Positions 24,147-34,944 of a stretch of 64,000 nucleotides of DNA are shown here, in pieces; the first letter of the stretch is position 1; the number at the start of each line of letters is the position of its first letter. The notes below the pieces were generated by a model. It saw only the letters and a list, made by a program, of their open reading frames with translations. It had not been told where the DNA came from and searched no databases. Source of the DNA: Stomorhina lunata (taxonomy: Eukaryota; Arthropoda; Insecta; Diptera; Rhiniidae); NCBI GenBank assembly GCA_933228675.1, contig OW121743.1, positions 69,132,834-69,196,833 of the forward strand, read 5' to 3'. The translations under genes were made by a program, and so were the position numbers.

Positions 24147-25449
24147 TAATCTAACAGCTGTTAATACCATTAATAATTATCACGCATGCGTAACTGAGCT
24201 AATTTAATATTACTTAACCCAAATGGTAAAGTCTTCCATTAAAGCAACTTTTCCAGCTGCCTGATTTTCATACAAAAGTAATGAAAAATACGAGTACATA
24301 TTTAAGCTACTGTGCAACAGAATGACTTTCATAAAACCCAAAGTGTTAAATCTCATATAAATATTTTTTTGCAAGTAATTACTTCATTGCATTTTTTCGT
24401 TGCCTCACTCAAAATTTGCACTAGAAATTGAAATTGTGGATTTTCTGTTTTGGTCATCCAAAGAAATTTTATACTCATGCAAGTGATCAAATTTGCTCAA
24501 CCGATCATGACATTGATGTTAACACTTGAGTGTTGGAAAATATAATTTATTATTAAATGTTAGGAAAACTTATAATAAATTTATTAAAAACATGAAAACG
24601 AAAAACTATTAATTTATGGGTTTTTAAGGAAAATAGCTTTAAATGTTATGTAGGCTAGTCTTTACGTATGTGATTAAACATTTTAGACTCAAAAATTGTT
24701 TGGGTTATAAATTGAAATTACAAAATTTTTAAATTTTGTTTAGGCTTTTAACTTTACTTAATGTAACCTATAGCTTATCGTAAAACTTATGTCTATTGAT
24801 TCATATTATTTACGTTCTAAATATTTTTAATACATTTTTAATATATTTGTTATATTCAAAAAATATCTATGTTATGTCATGAAGTTATTAGATAAATCCG
24901 GTTTAATATTTGCCACAAAATATTAACATTTCAACCCATAATTATTAGATTGAGTACAAATTTTCAAAATAAATGCTAACAATTCGTGGTTAAACCGCAA
25001 TGTGGAAAGTATTGGAAATAAGAAATAAAAAACCTAAAATTGTCTCGCGTTTCGATGGTTGGTTAGGCCATCTCATCAAAAGGATTATCCCAAAAAATTT
25101 TGTCCCTCAACTAAAATATAATGTGTGGTTTTTGCTCTGTCTAGAACTAGGAATAATCCTTCTGATGAGATGGCCTAACCAACCATCGAAACGCGTCGAG
25201 GAAAGGTTTCCCCACCAACATTTTTTGGTTTTATCAAAAAACTATTTATTACAATAATAAATAATTGTAATAAATTGGGATCTTAGTGCAATACACTACA
25301 GTAAAACTTTTTAATTAAATTATTTGATGTCCCAAAATTTTTGATAAACAAATTTAGAATTGTTATTACATTATCATAAATCCTAGGGGGTGACTGACAC
25401 AACTTTCTTTTCGAACCACTCTAGTGAACAATGTAGCGATAAGTAAATA
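24147..25449. other. Spacer; holds the 25.05 kb hairpin, otherwise no gene
   Basis: AT-rich. Near its start is the palindrome AACAGCTGTT (an E-box, about 24153-24162). An 85-codon plus-strand frame at 25000-25257 exists mainly because it crosses the hairpin at 25046-25195 and is not accepted as a gene. Confidence 0.5.
25046..25195. repeat. Near-perfect 46-bp inverted repeat; hairpin (hpRNA-like) candidate
   Basis: The left arm 25046-25091 begins CGCGTTTCGATGGTTGGTTA. The right arm 25150-25195 is its reverse complement with about two mismatches, after a 58-base loop. The arms are clearly GC-richer than all surrounding sequence, and pairing ends abruptly at the CGCG edge. Size and near-perfect pairing would suit an endo-siRNA hairpin precursor as known from Drosophila hpRNAs, or the inverted ends of a small transposon. 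No transcription evidence is available here. Confidence 0.6.
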
Positions 25450-26254
25450 TTTATGCCCTTCACCACCATAGGTGGAAAGGATATTATAAGTTTGTGCTGA
25501 TGTTTGTAACGCATAGAAATATTTGTCTTAGACCCACCTTTTAGTATACCAATAGGCTTAGAATCACTTTCTGATTCGATTTAGCGATGTCCGTCCGTCC
25601 ATCTTTCCGTCTGGCTGGACCCCCATGTAAACCTTGTAATCAAACTACAGGTCGCAGTTCTAAAGATAATTTGATCAAATTTGGCCCAGATCATTTTTTT
25701 GATAACGGGACCATGACTATTGAAATTCGTCAAAATCGATCCATTATTTATGGTACCTCCCATAGGTCCCACTTCCCGGAATTGCTATATTGGCCACAAA
25801 TATCAATATTTTTTCATGAAATTTAAAACAGATACTGCTTATGTAAACCTAAATCACTGTACCAAATTTCGTTTTCGAAATCGGTCCACATTTGACCATA
25901 GCTCCCATACAAACTCTTCTTCAAAAACGCACTAAATGAGACAAAAAATCACTAAAACGCTCGTAAATCTAAAGATAATGAAAATTTTGAGTTTATTTTT
26001 TGCATACATAATTTTTGTAATAACTGTAATCAACTTGCGAAATTTCGAGATAATCGGTCCACATTTGACCCTAGCTCTCATATAAGTCCAAATGACGGAA
26101 ACAGGTTGAATATATACGTTTTGAGAAAGTGTTTGTATGATGGCAAAATTTAGCAAATATTTGTCTTTACACAGGAAAAATGACACCTTTGACCTTAGTG
26201 GTGAAGGGTATCGTATGGTCGGGCTAGACCGACTATAGCGCTTTCTTACTTGTT
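25450..26254 (+). mobile_element. DINE-1-like family A copy 8 (inverted partner of 20499-21313)
   Basis: Plus strand, 5' end TTATGCCCTTCACCACCATA (one base changed in TATACCC), GTCCGTCCATC microsatellite, and the 3' hairpin in its family variant GGTCGGGCTAGACC followed by CGCTTTCTTACTTGTT. The same GCGCTTTC and CTAGACC variants are in the 20499-21313 copy, showing these two are sisters. Confidence 0.75.
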
Positions 26255-26498
26255 TTTTGTATAGAAGGCGAACCGATCTACTGGACCCCCATGTAAACCT
26301 TGTAATCGAACTACAGGTCACAATTCTATAGATACTTTGATGAAATTTGGCACAGATCTTTTTTTGATAATGGGACCATGGCTATTGAAATTCGTTAAAA
26401 TCGGTCCATTATTTATGGTACCCCCCCATAGGTCCCACTTACCGGAATTGATATATTGGCCACAAATATATATATTTTTTCATGAAATTAAAAAAAAA
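26255..26498 (+). mobile_element. Family A internal fragment (inverted partner of 20259-20498)
   Basis: Begins with the non-element junction TTTTTTGTATAGAAGGCGAA and CCGATCTACTGGACCCCCAT, then middle family A sequence to TTTCATGAAATTAAAA. The same junction sequence is present inverted at about 20468-20500. Confidence 0.7.
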
Positions 26499-27275
26499 AA
26501 ACAAGAAAGAAAGCGCTATAGTCGGTCAAGCCGACCATACGATACCCTTCACCACTAAGGTCAAAGGTGTTATTTTTCCTGTATAAAGACAAATATTTGC
26601 TAAATTTTGCCATCATACAAACATTTTCTCAAAACTTATATATTTAAGCTGTTTCCGTCATTTGGACTTATATGAGAGCTAGGGTCAAATGTGGACCTAT
26701 TATCTCGAAATTTGGCAAAATTTATTACAGTTATTACAAAAATTATGTATGCAAAAAATAAACTCAAAATTTTTATTATCTTTAGATTTACGTGATTTTT
26801 TGTCTCATTTAGTGCGTTTTTAAAGAAGAGTTTGTATGGGAGCTATGGTCAAATGTGGACTGATTTCAACGAAATTTGGAACAGTGATTTTAATTTACAT
26901 AAGCAGCATTTGTTTTAAATTTTAATTTTATGAAAAAATATTGATATTTGTGGCCAATTTATCAATTCCGGGAAGTCGGACCTATGGGAGGTACCATAAA
27001 TAATGGACCGATTTTGACCAATTTCAATAGCCATGGTCCCATTTTTAAAAAAATTATCTGTGCTAAATTTGATCAAATTATCTTTAGAATTGCAACCTGT
27101 AGTTTGATTACAAAGTTTACATGGGGGTCCAGCCAGACAGACGGACGGACATCGCTTAATCGACTCAGAAACTGATTCTAAGCCTATTGTTATACTAAAA
27201 GGTGTGTCTAAGACAAATATTTCTATGCGTTACATACATCAGCACAAACTTATAATACCCTTTCCAGGGTATAAA
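26499..27275 (-). mobile_element. DINE-1-like family A copy 9 (inverted partner of 19137-20258)
   Basis: Minus strand. Its 5' end is the same shortened TATACCCTGGAAAGGGTATT type as at 19137, and its 3' end is CTTTCTTTCTTGTT with hairpin. It lacks the 352-bp tandem duplication seen in the partner. Confidence 0.75.
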
Positions 27276-28101
27276 TATTGCTTATGTAAACTAAAATCAG
27301 TGTACCAAACTTCTTTCAAATCGGTCCACATTTGACCATAGCTCCCATACAAATTCTTCTTTAAAAACGCTCTAAATGAGACAAAAATCACTAAAACGCT
27401 CATAAGTCCGAAGATAATGATTTCTTGTAAAAACTGTAATCAACTTGCCAAATTTAGAGAAAATCGGTCCACATTTGACCCAAGCTCTCATATAGGTCCA
27501 AATGACGGAAACAGCTTAAATATATACGTTTTGACAAAATGTTTGTATAATGGCACAGATCATGGTTATTGAAATTTGTCAAAATCTGTCCATTATTTAT
27601 GGTACCTCCCATAGGTCCCACTTCCCGGAATTGATATATCGGCCACAAAGATCAATATTTTTTCACGAAATTTAAAAAAAATACTGCTTATGTAAATTTA
27701 AATTACTGTACCAAATTTCGTTGAAATCGGTCCACATTTAATCATAGCTCCCATACAAACTCTTATCTCAAAATACACTAAATGGGACAAAATTCATTAA
27801 AACGCTCGTAAATCCGAAGATAATGAGAATTTTACCTTTTTTTGCACACATAATTTTTGTAACAACTGCAATCAATTCACCAAATTTTGAGATAATCGAT
27901 CGGTCCACATTTGACCCTAGCTCTCATATAGGTCCAAATGACGGAAACAGCTTAAATGTATAAGTTTTGAGAATATGTTTGTTTTGAGAATATGTTTGAG
28001 AATATATTTGTCTGTATACAGAAAAAATAACACTTTTGACCTTAGTGGTGTAGGGTATCGTATGGTCGGGCTTGACCGACTATAGCACTTTCTTACTTGT
28101 T
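27271..28101 (+). mobile_element. DINE-1-like family A copies 10-11, fused
   Basis: Positions 27271-27548 match, inverted, the 18840-19136 part of copy 5. At 27549 (ATGGCACAGATCATGG) the sequence jumps into the middle of another family A copy, which then runs to its normal 3' end (hairpin and CTTACTTGTT at 28101). So two element copies are joined by deletion at about 27548. Confidence 0.7.
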
Positions 28102-28769
28102 TTGTTCTATTTTCAAGTGTTAATTTGTTTTACTGGCTTTTGTTTAATTTTGATTCTGTTGACGTTGAGTAAATTTGCATAGAAAAAACAAAGCGGCTGA
28201 CCAATTATTGGGTCATCTTCTTATCATTAGAAATGTTCTATTGAATAACTGAGAAATTAACGAGATTTGTATATTCTGCTCTCAATTCTTTCAAAGATAT
28301 GCTTGCGACAAAATATTGAAGTTGAGTGAAGTTCTGAGTGAAATTAAAATCCACTCAATAGCTTTAGGGGAATTGTAAGTATTTAAGATTTTTTTTTGGA
28401 AATAAAGAATTACTCTAAGTCTAATACTGAAAGTGAAAACTAATTTTTGATTAAACAAAATTTACACTATAGAACTTTAAAAAATAATAACATCTTCATT
28501 AAAAATCAAAATTTTTTTAAAATTTTTAAATTGTCTAAATGAGTTTTAAGTGATTTTAAAAAAGGAGTTAAAGTGTTTTAATTCTAATACTAATACTATA
28601 AAGAGAATATGACCTTTTTAAACAATTTTGGTGCGAACGTCTACAAATTTTCTAAAACATTTAATAGCGTAATGAAATTTTCACAAAAAAAAAAAAAAAA
28701 AAAAAAAGTGATCATATAAACGATTTTTTATTAATTTGCCGCCAAGTTTTCTCAGATTACATTGCATTT
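28102..28769. other. AT-rich stretch, no gene; poly-A run
   Basis: Includes an uninterrupted A run at about 28686-28707. No coding or RNA feature seen. Confidence 0.6.
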
Positions 28770-31760
28770 AAAAATTCAAAAATTTTTCTATAGAAAATTT
28801 TTTTATCAAAAATTTTTCTATAGAAAATTTTTTTATCAACAATTTTTCTATAGAAAATTTTTTTATCAAAAATTTTTCTATAGAAATTTTTTTTATCAAA
28901 AATTTTTCTATAGAAATTTTTTTTATCAAAAATTTTTGTATAGAAAATTTTTTTATCAAAAATTTTTCTATAGAAAATTTTTTTATCAAAAATTTTTCTA
29001 TAGAAAATTTTTTTATCAAAAATTTTTCTATAGAAAATTTTTTTATCAAAAATTTTTGTATAGAAAATTTTTTTATCAACAATTTTTCTTTAGAATTTTT
29101 TTTTATCAAAAACTTTTCTTTAGAAATTTTTTTTTATCAAAAATTTTTCTATAGAAAATTTTTTTATCAAAAATTTTTCTATAGAAAATTTTTTTATCAA
29201 AAATTTTTCTATAGAAAATTTTTTTATCAAAAATTTTTCTATAGAAAATTTTTTTATCAAAAATTTTTCTATAGAAAATTTTTTTATCAAAAATTTTTCT
29301 ATAGAAAATTTTTTTATCAAAAATTTTTCTATAGAAAATTTTTTTATCAAAAATTTTTCTATTGAAAATTTCTTATCAAAAATTTTTCTATACAAAATTT
29401 TTTTATCAAAAATTTTTCTATACAAAATTTTTTTATCAAAAATTTTTCTATAGAAAATTTTTTTTATCAAAAATGTTTCTATAGAAAATTTTTTTATCAA
29501 AAATTTTTGTATAGAAAATTTTTTTATCAAAAATTTTTTTATCAACAATTTTTCTTTAGAATTTTTGTTGATCAAAAATTTTTCTATTGAAAATTTCTTA
29601 TCAAAAATTTTTCTATATAAAATCTTTTTTAAAAAATGTTTCTACAGAAAATTTTCTTACAAAAATTTTTTATCAAAAATTTTTCTATAGAAAATTTTTT
29701 TATCAAAAATTTTTCTATAGAAAATTTTTTATCAAAAATTTTTCTTTAGAATTTTTTTTTATCAAAAATTTTTCTATTGAAAATTTCTTATCAAAAATTT
29801 TTCTATAAAAAATCTTTTTTAAAAAATGTTTCTATAGAAAATTTTCTTACAAAAATTTTTTATCAAAAATTTTTCTATAGAAAATTTTTTATCAAAAATT
29901 TTTCTATAGAAAATTTTTTTATCAAAAATTTGTCTATAGAAAATTTTTTTATCAACAATTTTTCTTTAGAATTTTTTTCATCAAAAATTTTTCTATTGAA
30001 AATTGTTTATCAAAACTTTTTCTATTGAAAATTGTTTATCAAAAATTTTTGTATTGAAAATTGTTTATCAAAAATTTTTCTATAGAATATTTTTTTATCA
30101 AAAATTTTTCTTTAGAATTTTTTTTTTTATCAAAAATTTTTCTATTGAAAATTTCTTATCAAAAATTTTTCTATTGAAAATTTCTTATCAAAAATTTTTC
30201 TATAGAAAATCTTTTTTAAAAAATGTTTCTATAGAAAAATTTCTTACAAAAATTTTTTTATCAAAAATTTTTCTATAGAAAATTTTTTTATCAAAAATTT
30301 TTCTATAGAAAATTTTTTTATCAAAAATTTTTCTATATAAAATCTTTTTTAAAAAATGTTTCTACAGAAAATTTTCTTACAAAAATTTTTTATCAAAAAT
30401 TTTTCTATAGAAAATTTTTTTATCAAAAATTCTTCTATAGAAAATTTTTTATCAACAATTTTTCTTTAGAATTTTTTTTTATCAAAAATTTTTCTATTGA
30501 AAATTTCTTATCAAAAATTTTTCTATAAAAAATCTTTTTTAAAAAATGTTTCTATAGAAAATTTTCTTACAAAAATTTTTTATCAAAAATTTTTCTATAG
30601 AAAATTTTTTATCAAAAATTTTTCTATAGAAAATTTTTTTATCAAAAATTTGTCTATAGAAAATTTTTTTATCAACAATTTTTCTTTAGAATTTTTTTCA
30701 TCAAAAATTTTTCTATTGAAAATTGTTTATCAAAACTTTTTCTATTGAAAATTGTTTATCAAAAATTTTTGTATTGAAAATTGTTTATCAAAAATTTTTC
30801 TATAGAATATTTTTTTATCAAAAATTTTTCTTTAGAATTTTTTTTTTTTTATCAAAAATTTTTCTATTGAAAATTTCTTATCAAAAATTTTTCTATAGAA
30901 AATCTTTTTTAAAAAATGTTTCTATAGAAAAATTTCTTACAAAAATTTTTTTATCAAAAATTTTTCTATAGAAAATTTTTTTATCAAAAATTTTTCTATA
31001 GAAAATTTTTTTATCAAAAATTTTTCTATAGAAAATTTTTTTATCAAAAATTTTTCTATATAAAATCTTTTTTAAAAAATGTTTCTACAGAAAATTTTCT
31101 TACAAAAATTTTTTATCAAAAATTTTTCTATAGAAAATTTTTTTATCAAAAATTTTTCTATAGAAAATTTTTTATCAACAATTTTTCTTTAGAATTTTTT
31201 TTTTATCAAAAATTTTTCTATTGAAAATTTCTTATCAAAAATTTTTCTATAAAAAATCTTTTTTAAAAAATGTTTCTATAGAAAATTTTCTTACAAAAAC
31301 TTTTTATCAAAAATTTTTCTATAGAAAATTTTTTATCAAAAATTTTTCTATAGAAAATTTTTTTATCAAAAATTTGTCTATAGAAAATTTTTTTATCAAC
31401 AATTTTTCTTTAGAATTTTTTTCATTAAAAATTTTTCTATTGAAAATTGTTTATCAAAACTTTTTCTATTGAAAATTGTTTATCAAAAATTTTTGTATTG
31501 AAAATTGTTTATCAAAAATTTTTCTATAGAATATTTTTTTATCAAAAATTTTTCTTTAGAAGTTTTTTTTATCAAAAATTTTTCTATTGAAAATTTCTTA
31601 TCAAAAATTTTTCTATAGAAAATCTTTTTTAAAAAATGTTTCTATAGAAAAATTTCTTACAAAAATTTTTTTATCAAAAATTTTTCTATAGATAATTTTT
31701 TTATCAAAAACTTTTCTATAGAAAATATTTTTATCAAAAATTTCTCTATAGAACATTTGA
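28770..31760. repeat. Satellite array 3, 30-bp unit, with ~720-bp higher-order repeat
   Basis: Units combine ATTTTTCTATAGAAAATTTT with TTTATCAAAA. From 28770 to about 29580 the array is simple. From about 29600 variant units recur as a block: for example ATAAAATCTTTTTTAAAAAA at about 29609, 30335 and 31060, and a segment at 29777-30028 is repeated with almost no change at 30497-30748 and 31221-31472. This gives a higher-order period of about 720-725 bp in three copies. Because 30 is a multiple of three, frames stay open on both strands (130 and 151 codons of YQKFFYRKFF- or KKFSIEKFLI-type peptide). These are an artefact of periodicity. Confidence 0.95.
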
Positions 31761-32835
31761 ACATTTTTTGATATAAAAATATTTTTATGGAAAATTTTTA
31801 TAGAAAAATATTTTTATCGAAAAATTTTCTATAAAATATAATTTTAATCGAACAATTTCCAGAGAAAAATATTTTTATTAAAAATTTTTCTTTAAAAAAA
31901 TTTTTGGATCGAAAATATCTAAAAATCTAAAATTGTTTTATATTAGAATTTATATCTGTTTTCAAAAATATTCCCAATATTTACACAAATATTCCCAATG
32001 TTTACAGAAATAATATTGTCGTGGCAACAATGTTCGAGTTTATATTTCTTTGTTCTCTCGAACCATGTATTTTGTTGCTATAAATTGGATTTTGATTTGC
32101 TTCTTGCCTATTTTGTTGTTGTCTTTTCTTTAACAAAGCGACACCAACCAACTCTGTTAACATCCAAATTCCAAGTGAATGATTTTAATACCCATTTTCA
32201 CGAGTTTTATTTATGATCGTGGTATTTACGAAAATTAAAAAAAATTCATCGGCTTCTGGTGGTATGGGCTGTCTACTCCTGGTTATGATAGCCTCAACAA
32301 ATTATAGTTTTCGGATGATATAAAAAAATATGTGAAACGTGGACTGAACCCATATATTGAAAAATAAATTAACTTTTCGTGTGAAAATTTGCTTTTTATG
32401 CAAAAAGACACGGATTTATTAATTCAGTGTTGTTGAATTTTAAATCAGTTCACTGCGATTTTACAAGAAATACTGATAGAAACAACTTAAAAATCTCTGT
32501 TGGAAGAACCTTTTTATAGGAAACCGTTTCCTTTCAGCCATTCCCTTTCTTCTTATCAAACCCCATTAAAAACATGTGCTTTCAACTTACGAAAATTGTG
32601 TTCATTATTTACTTTATGCCACAATTCGAACCGGCATTTAAAATATAAATGCAAAAATCATAATAAAACCAAAGACACGAGTCCAAATGAGTTTTTAAAT
32701 TGAAATCAAAAGAATTACGAGTCTAATATTGAGTCGGTGTAGCAATGAAATGGAATCCAAATTGTTACCCACAAAAAAAAAAAACAAGAACCGCACTTAA
32801 ATAACTACAAATGCTTGCAACAACAACTACTTAAC
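31761..32835. other. Stretch with no supported gene
   Basis: The first ~160 bp are decayed array-3-type units. After that the sequence is of mixed composition with short frames (for example 31998-32216 and 32500-32703) that have no motif or splice context. No RNA gene seen. Confidence 0.5.
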
Positions 32836-34120
32836 TAAAGGGTGTTTTTTTCAGAGGTATAGAACTTCGAATTGAAATAAAACACAAGAAAATCGTTTTA
32901 ATATCCATCAATTTGGCTTTATTGGAAGGATAATTTTATGCCATTAATGTTTAAATATGATTTCGGGCATGTGGCCGCCGCGGCTGGCTCGAATAAAGCC
33001 AATTCTACAGGTCCAATTTTCAACTACTTTTTCGAGCATATGGGGCCGTATGTTGGCAATAACGCCACGAATGTTGGCTTCCAAGTCCCCTAACGTTTCT
33101 GGTTTGTTGGCGTAGACGAGCGACTTCACATATCCCCAAAGAAAATAATCCAGTGGTGTCAAATCGCACGATCTTGGTGGCCAATTGACAGGTCCATTCC
33201 GCGAAATTATGCGCTCATCGAATGTTTCCTTCAATAAATCAATTGTGACGTGCGCTGTGTGGCGTCTTGTTGGAACCACAACTCATCCACATTCATGCCA
33301 TCCAATTGGGGAACAAAATAGTCGGTTATCATGGCTCTATACCGGTCTCCATTTATGGTAACTGACTCTCCAGCATTATTTCGGAAGAAGTATGGCCCAA
33401 TGACTCCACCAGCCCATAGAGCACACCAAACAGTCAGTTTTTGTGGATGTAATGGCGTCTCAAGGGTCTCATGTGGATTCTCTTCACTTTAAATGCGGCA
33501 ATTTTGCTTGTTGGCGTAGCCATTCAACATTCACTGAACAAAATTTTGCGATGAAAATCAGCATCGAGATCAATCTCATTTTCGGCCCATACACCAAAAT
33601 CACGACGCATTGCATGGTCTCGCGGCTTTAATTCTTGCACAAGCTGGATCTTGTAAGGTCGCAAGCCAAGATCTTTGCGAAAAATCTTCCATAAAGTTGA
33701 TGGACAAAGCTCCAATTGCTGTGCACGGTGGCGAATCGATTCATTCGGGTCCTCTTCAACACTTTGCTCTACAGCGGCAATTGTTTCTTCGGTGCGCACT
33801 GTTCGACGTCGCTGCGGATGCGTATTATCACATAGAGTAAACGTAGTGCGAAAACGATCCATGGTTAACCGAATTAATTGCTCTGATGGACGATTATGTC
33901 GACCATAAAATGGACGGAGCTTGCGGTAAACTTCGCGAACTGAACCATTATTTTCGAAATAAATTTGCACGATTTGCAAGCGTTGTTCTTTTGTCAACCT
34001 GTTCATGATTAAATGGCAAACCAAACTAAATATTAATCACTTGACAGCTGACAAAATGGCCGCCAGTTAAAAAAGTGATGCCAACATAAAGTTCTATACC
34101 TCAATAAAAAACACCCGATA
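32836..34120 (-). mobile_element. Tc1/mariner-superfamily DNA transposon with TIRs and TA target duplication, inactive
   Basis: The ends are inverted repeats: GGGTGTTTTTTTCAGAGGTA (then TAGAACTT) from 32840 and, on the other strand from 34116, GGGTGTTTTTTATTGAGGTA (then TAGAACTT). Both are flanked, two bases further out, by TA (32836-32837 and 34119-34120), the expected target duplication of this superfamily. The body is about 1.28 kb and encodes a damaged transposase on the minus strand. TIRs are about 28 bp and differ at a few positions, consistent with an old copy. Confidence 0.85.
32944..34006 (-). pseudogene. Mariner-like transposase (HTH/DUF4817-type N-terminus, DDE domain), broken
   Basis: Cuts and pastes its element in intact relatives. 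Here the frame is damaged. The N-terminal part (34006 down to 33524) starts MNRLTKEQRLQIVQIYFENN, a helix-turn-helix region of the DUF4817 type, and reaches KILFSE just before the first catalytic Asp. There a small deletion shifts frame into a stop. After a further in-frame stop (TAA where a Trp codon is usual, about 33490), the middle continues in another frame through the WCALWAGG region. A second small deletion right after QQD (about 33263) shifts frame again. The last part (to 32944) has NWPPRSCDLTPLDYFLWG with the third catalytic Asp. Total span fits a protein of about 350 residues. Start chosen at the inner Met because it begins the conserved domain. Confidence 0.85.
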
Positions 34121-34944
34121 CAACATGTTACTACTAAAACAAGTAAACAAATAATGTTGCATTTCGTTGAAATAATGCAACAAATGGAAAAAACTTGAAT
34201 TATTTAATAATCCATCAAATTTAGACAGACGAACAAAACAGAAACAACTCGAATGGTTTTTGTGGCCAATAGACGGAATTGGAGACTTTTAAAAAAGAAG
34301 TAGCAAAAGTGGAAGAAGTCGATACGAATACGAGCAACATGAGTTAGTCAAAAGTAGGCGATCATTAACACAACAGCAAGACAGCAATTATAAGTTTGCA
34401 ACAGACAACAGACAACAGACAATGCTTTGCAACGTGTAAAAGGTCTATTACGAGCACTAATGCCACAACTTGTAAATGAAGTTTGCCGGCTATAAAAAAA
34501 TATATGTGTACTTGTATTATATACATGCGTTTTTCTTGCAGCACATACTTGCAACATGCTTTATTTATACTTAGGCAAAACTTGTTTACCAAAAAAAAAC
34601 TCTTGTTTTTTTATTTTAAGCTCAATTGTCTAGTTAAAGTCTATTTCTTTTAGATTTTGAACTCATCTCTTGTTGAAGAAAACGATGATCTTAACTAAAG
34701 TTTTCTGTTGTACATCTTGATGTTGCATGTTTATTAAGGTGTTGTAGTTTTGATTAGCCAATGTTTGTGGCCTGACAGTAACTTTGTAATATGCCGTGTC
34801 ATACATGCAACACAACACCAGATTGCAATGCTTGAACCCCATGAATTAAGTCGTAAATTGTGTGAGTTACAAAGAGGTTAGGAAACATTATTATACTTAT
34901 ATATATTAGGGTGGTAGGGAAAGTAATGGTTTCTTAAAAAAAAA
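34121..34944. other. Stretch without a supported gene
   Basis: Contains an imperfect CAACAGA repeat (about 34398-34425) and ATTAGGGTGGTAGGG at about 34907-34921, another occurrence of the TTAGGGTG-type end motif seen at 662 and 53728. Two short overlapping minus-strand frames near 34350-34590 are not convincing. Confidence 0.5.

Noticed and set aside
25000..25257. 85-codon plus-strand frame
   Set aside because: Crosses both arms of the 25.05 kb hairpin; both arms read in it are reverse complements of each other, which is not expected of a protein gene.
28762..29575. 130- and 151-codon frames on opposite strands (YQKFFYRKFF and KKFSIEKFLI repeats)
   Set aside because: Unit length is 30 bp, so any stop-free frame repeats indefinitely on both strands. 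No start context, splice site or composition difference from the array.
33443..33908. Plus-strand frames at 33443-33631, 33610-33840 and 33675-33908
   Set aside because: Antisense shadows of the mariner transposase pseudogene.
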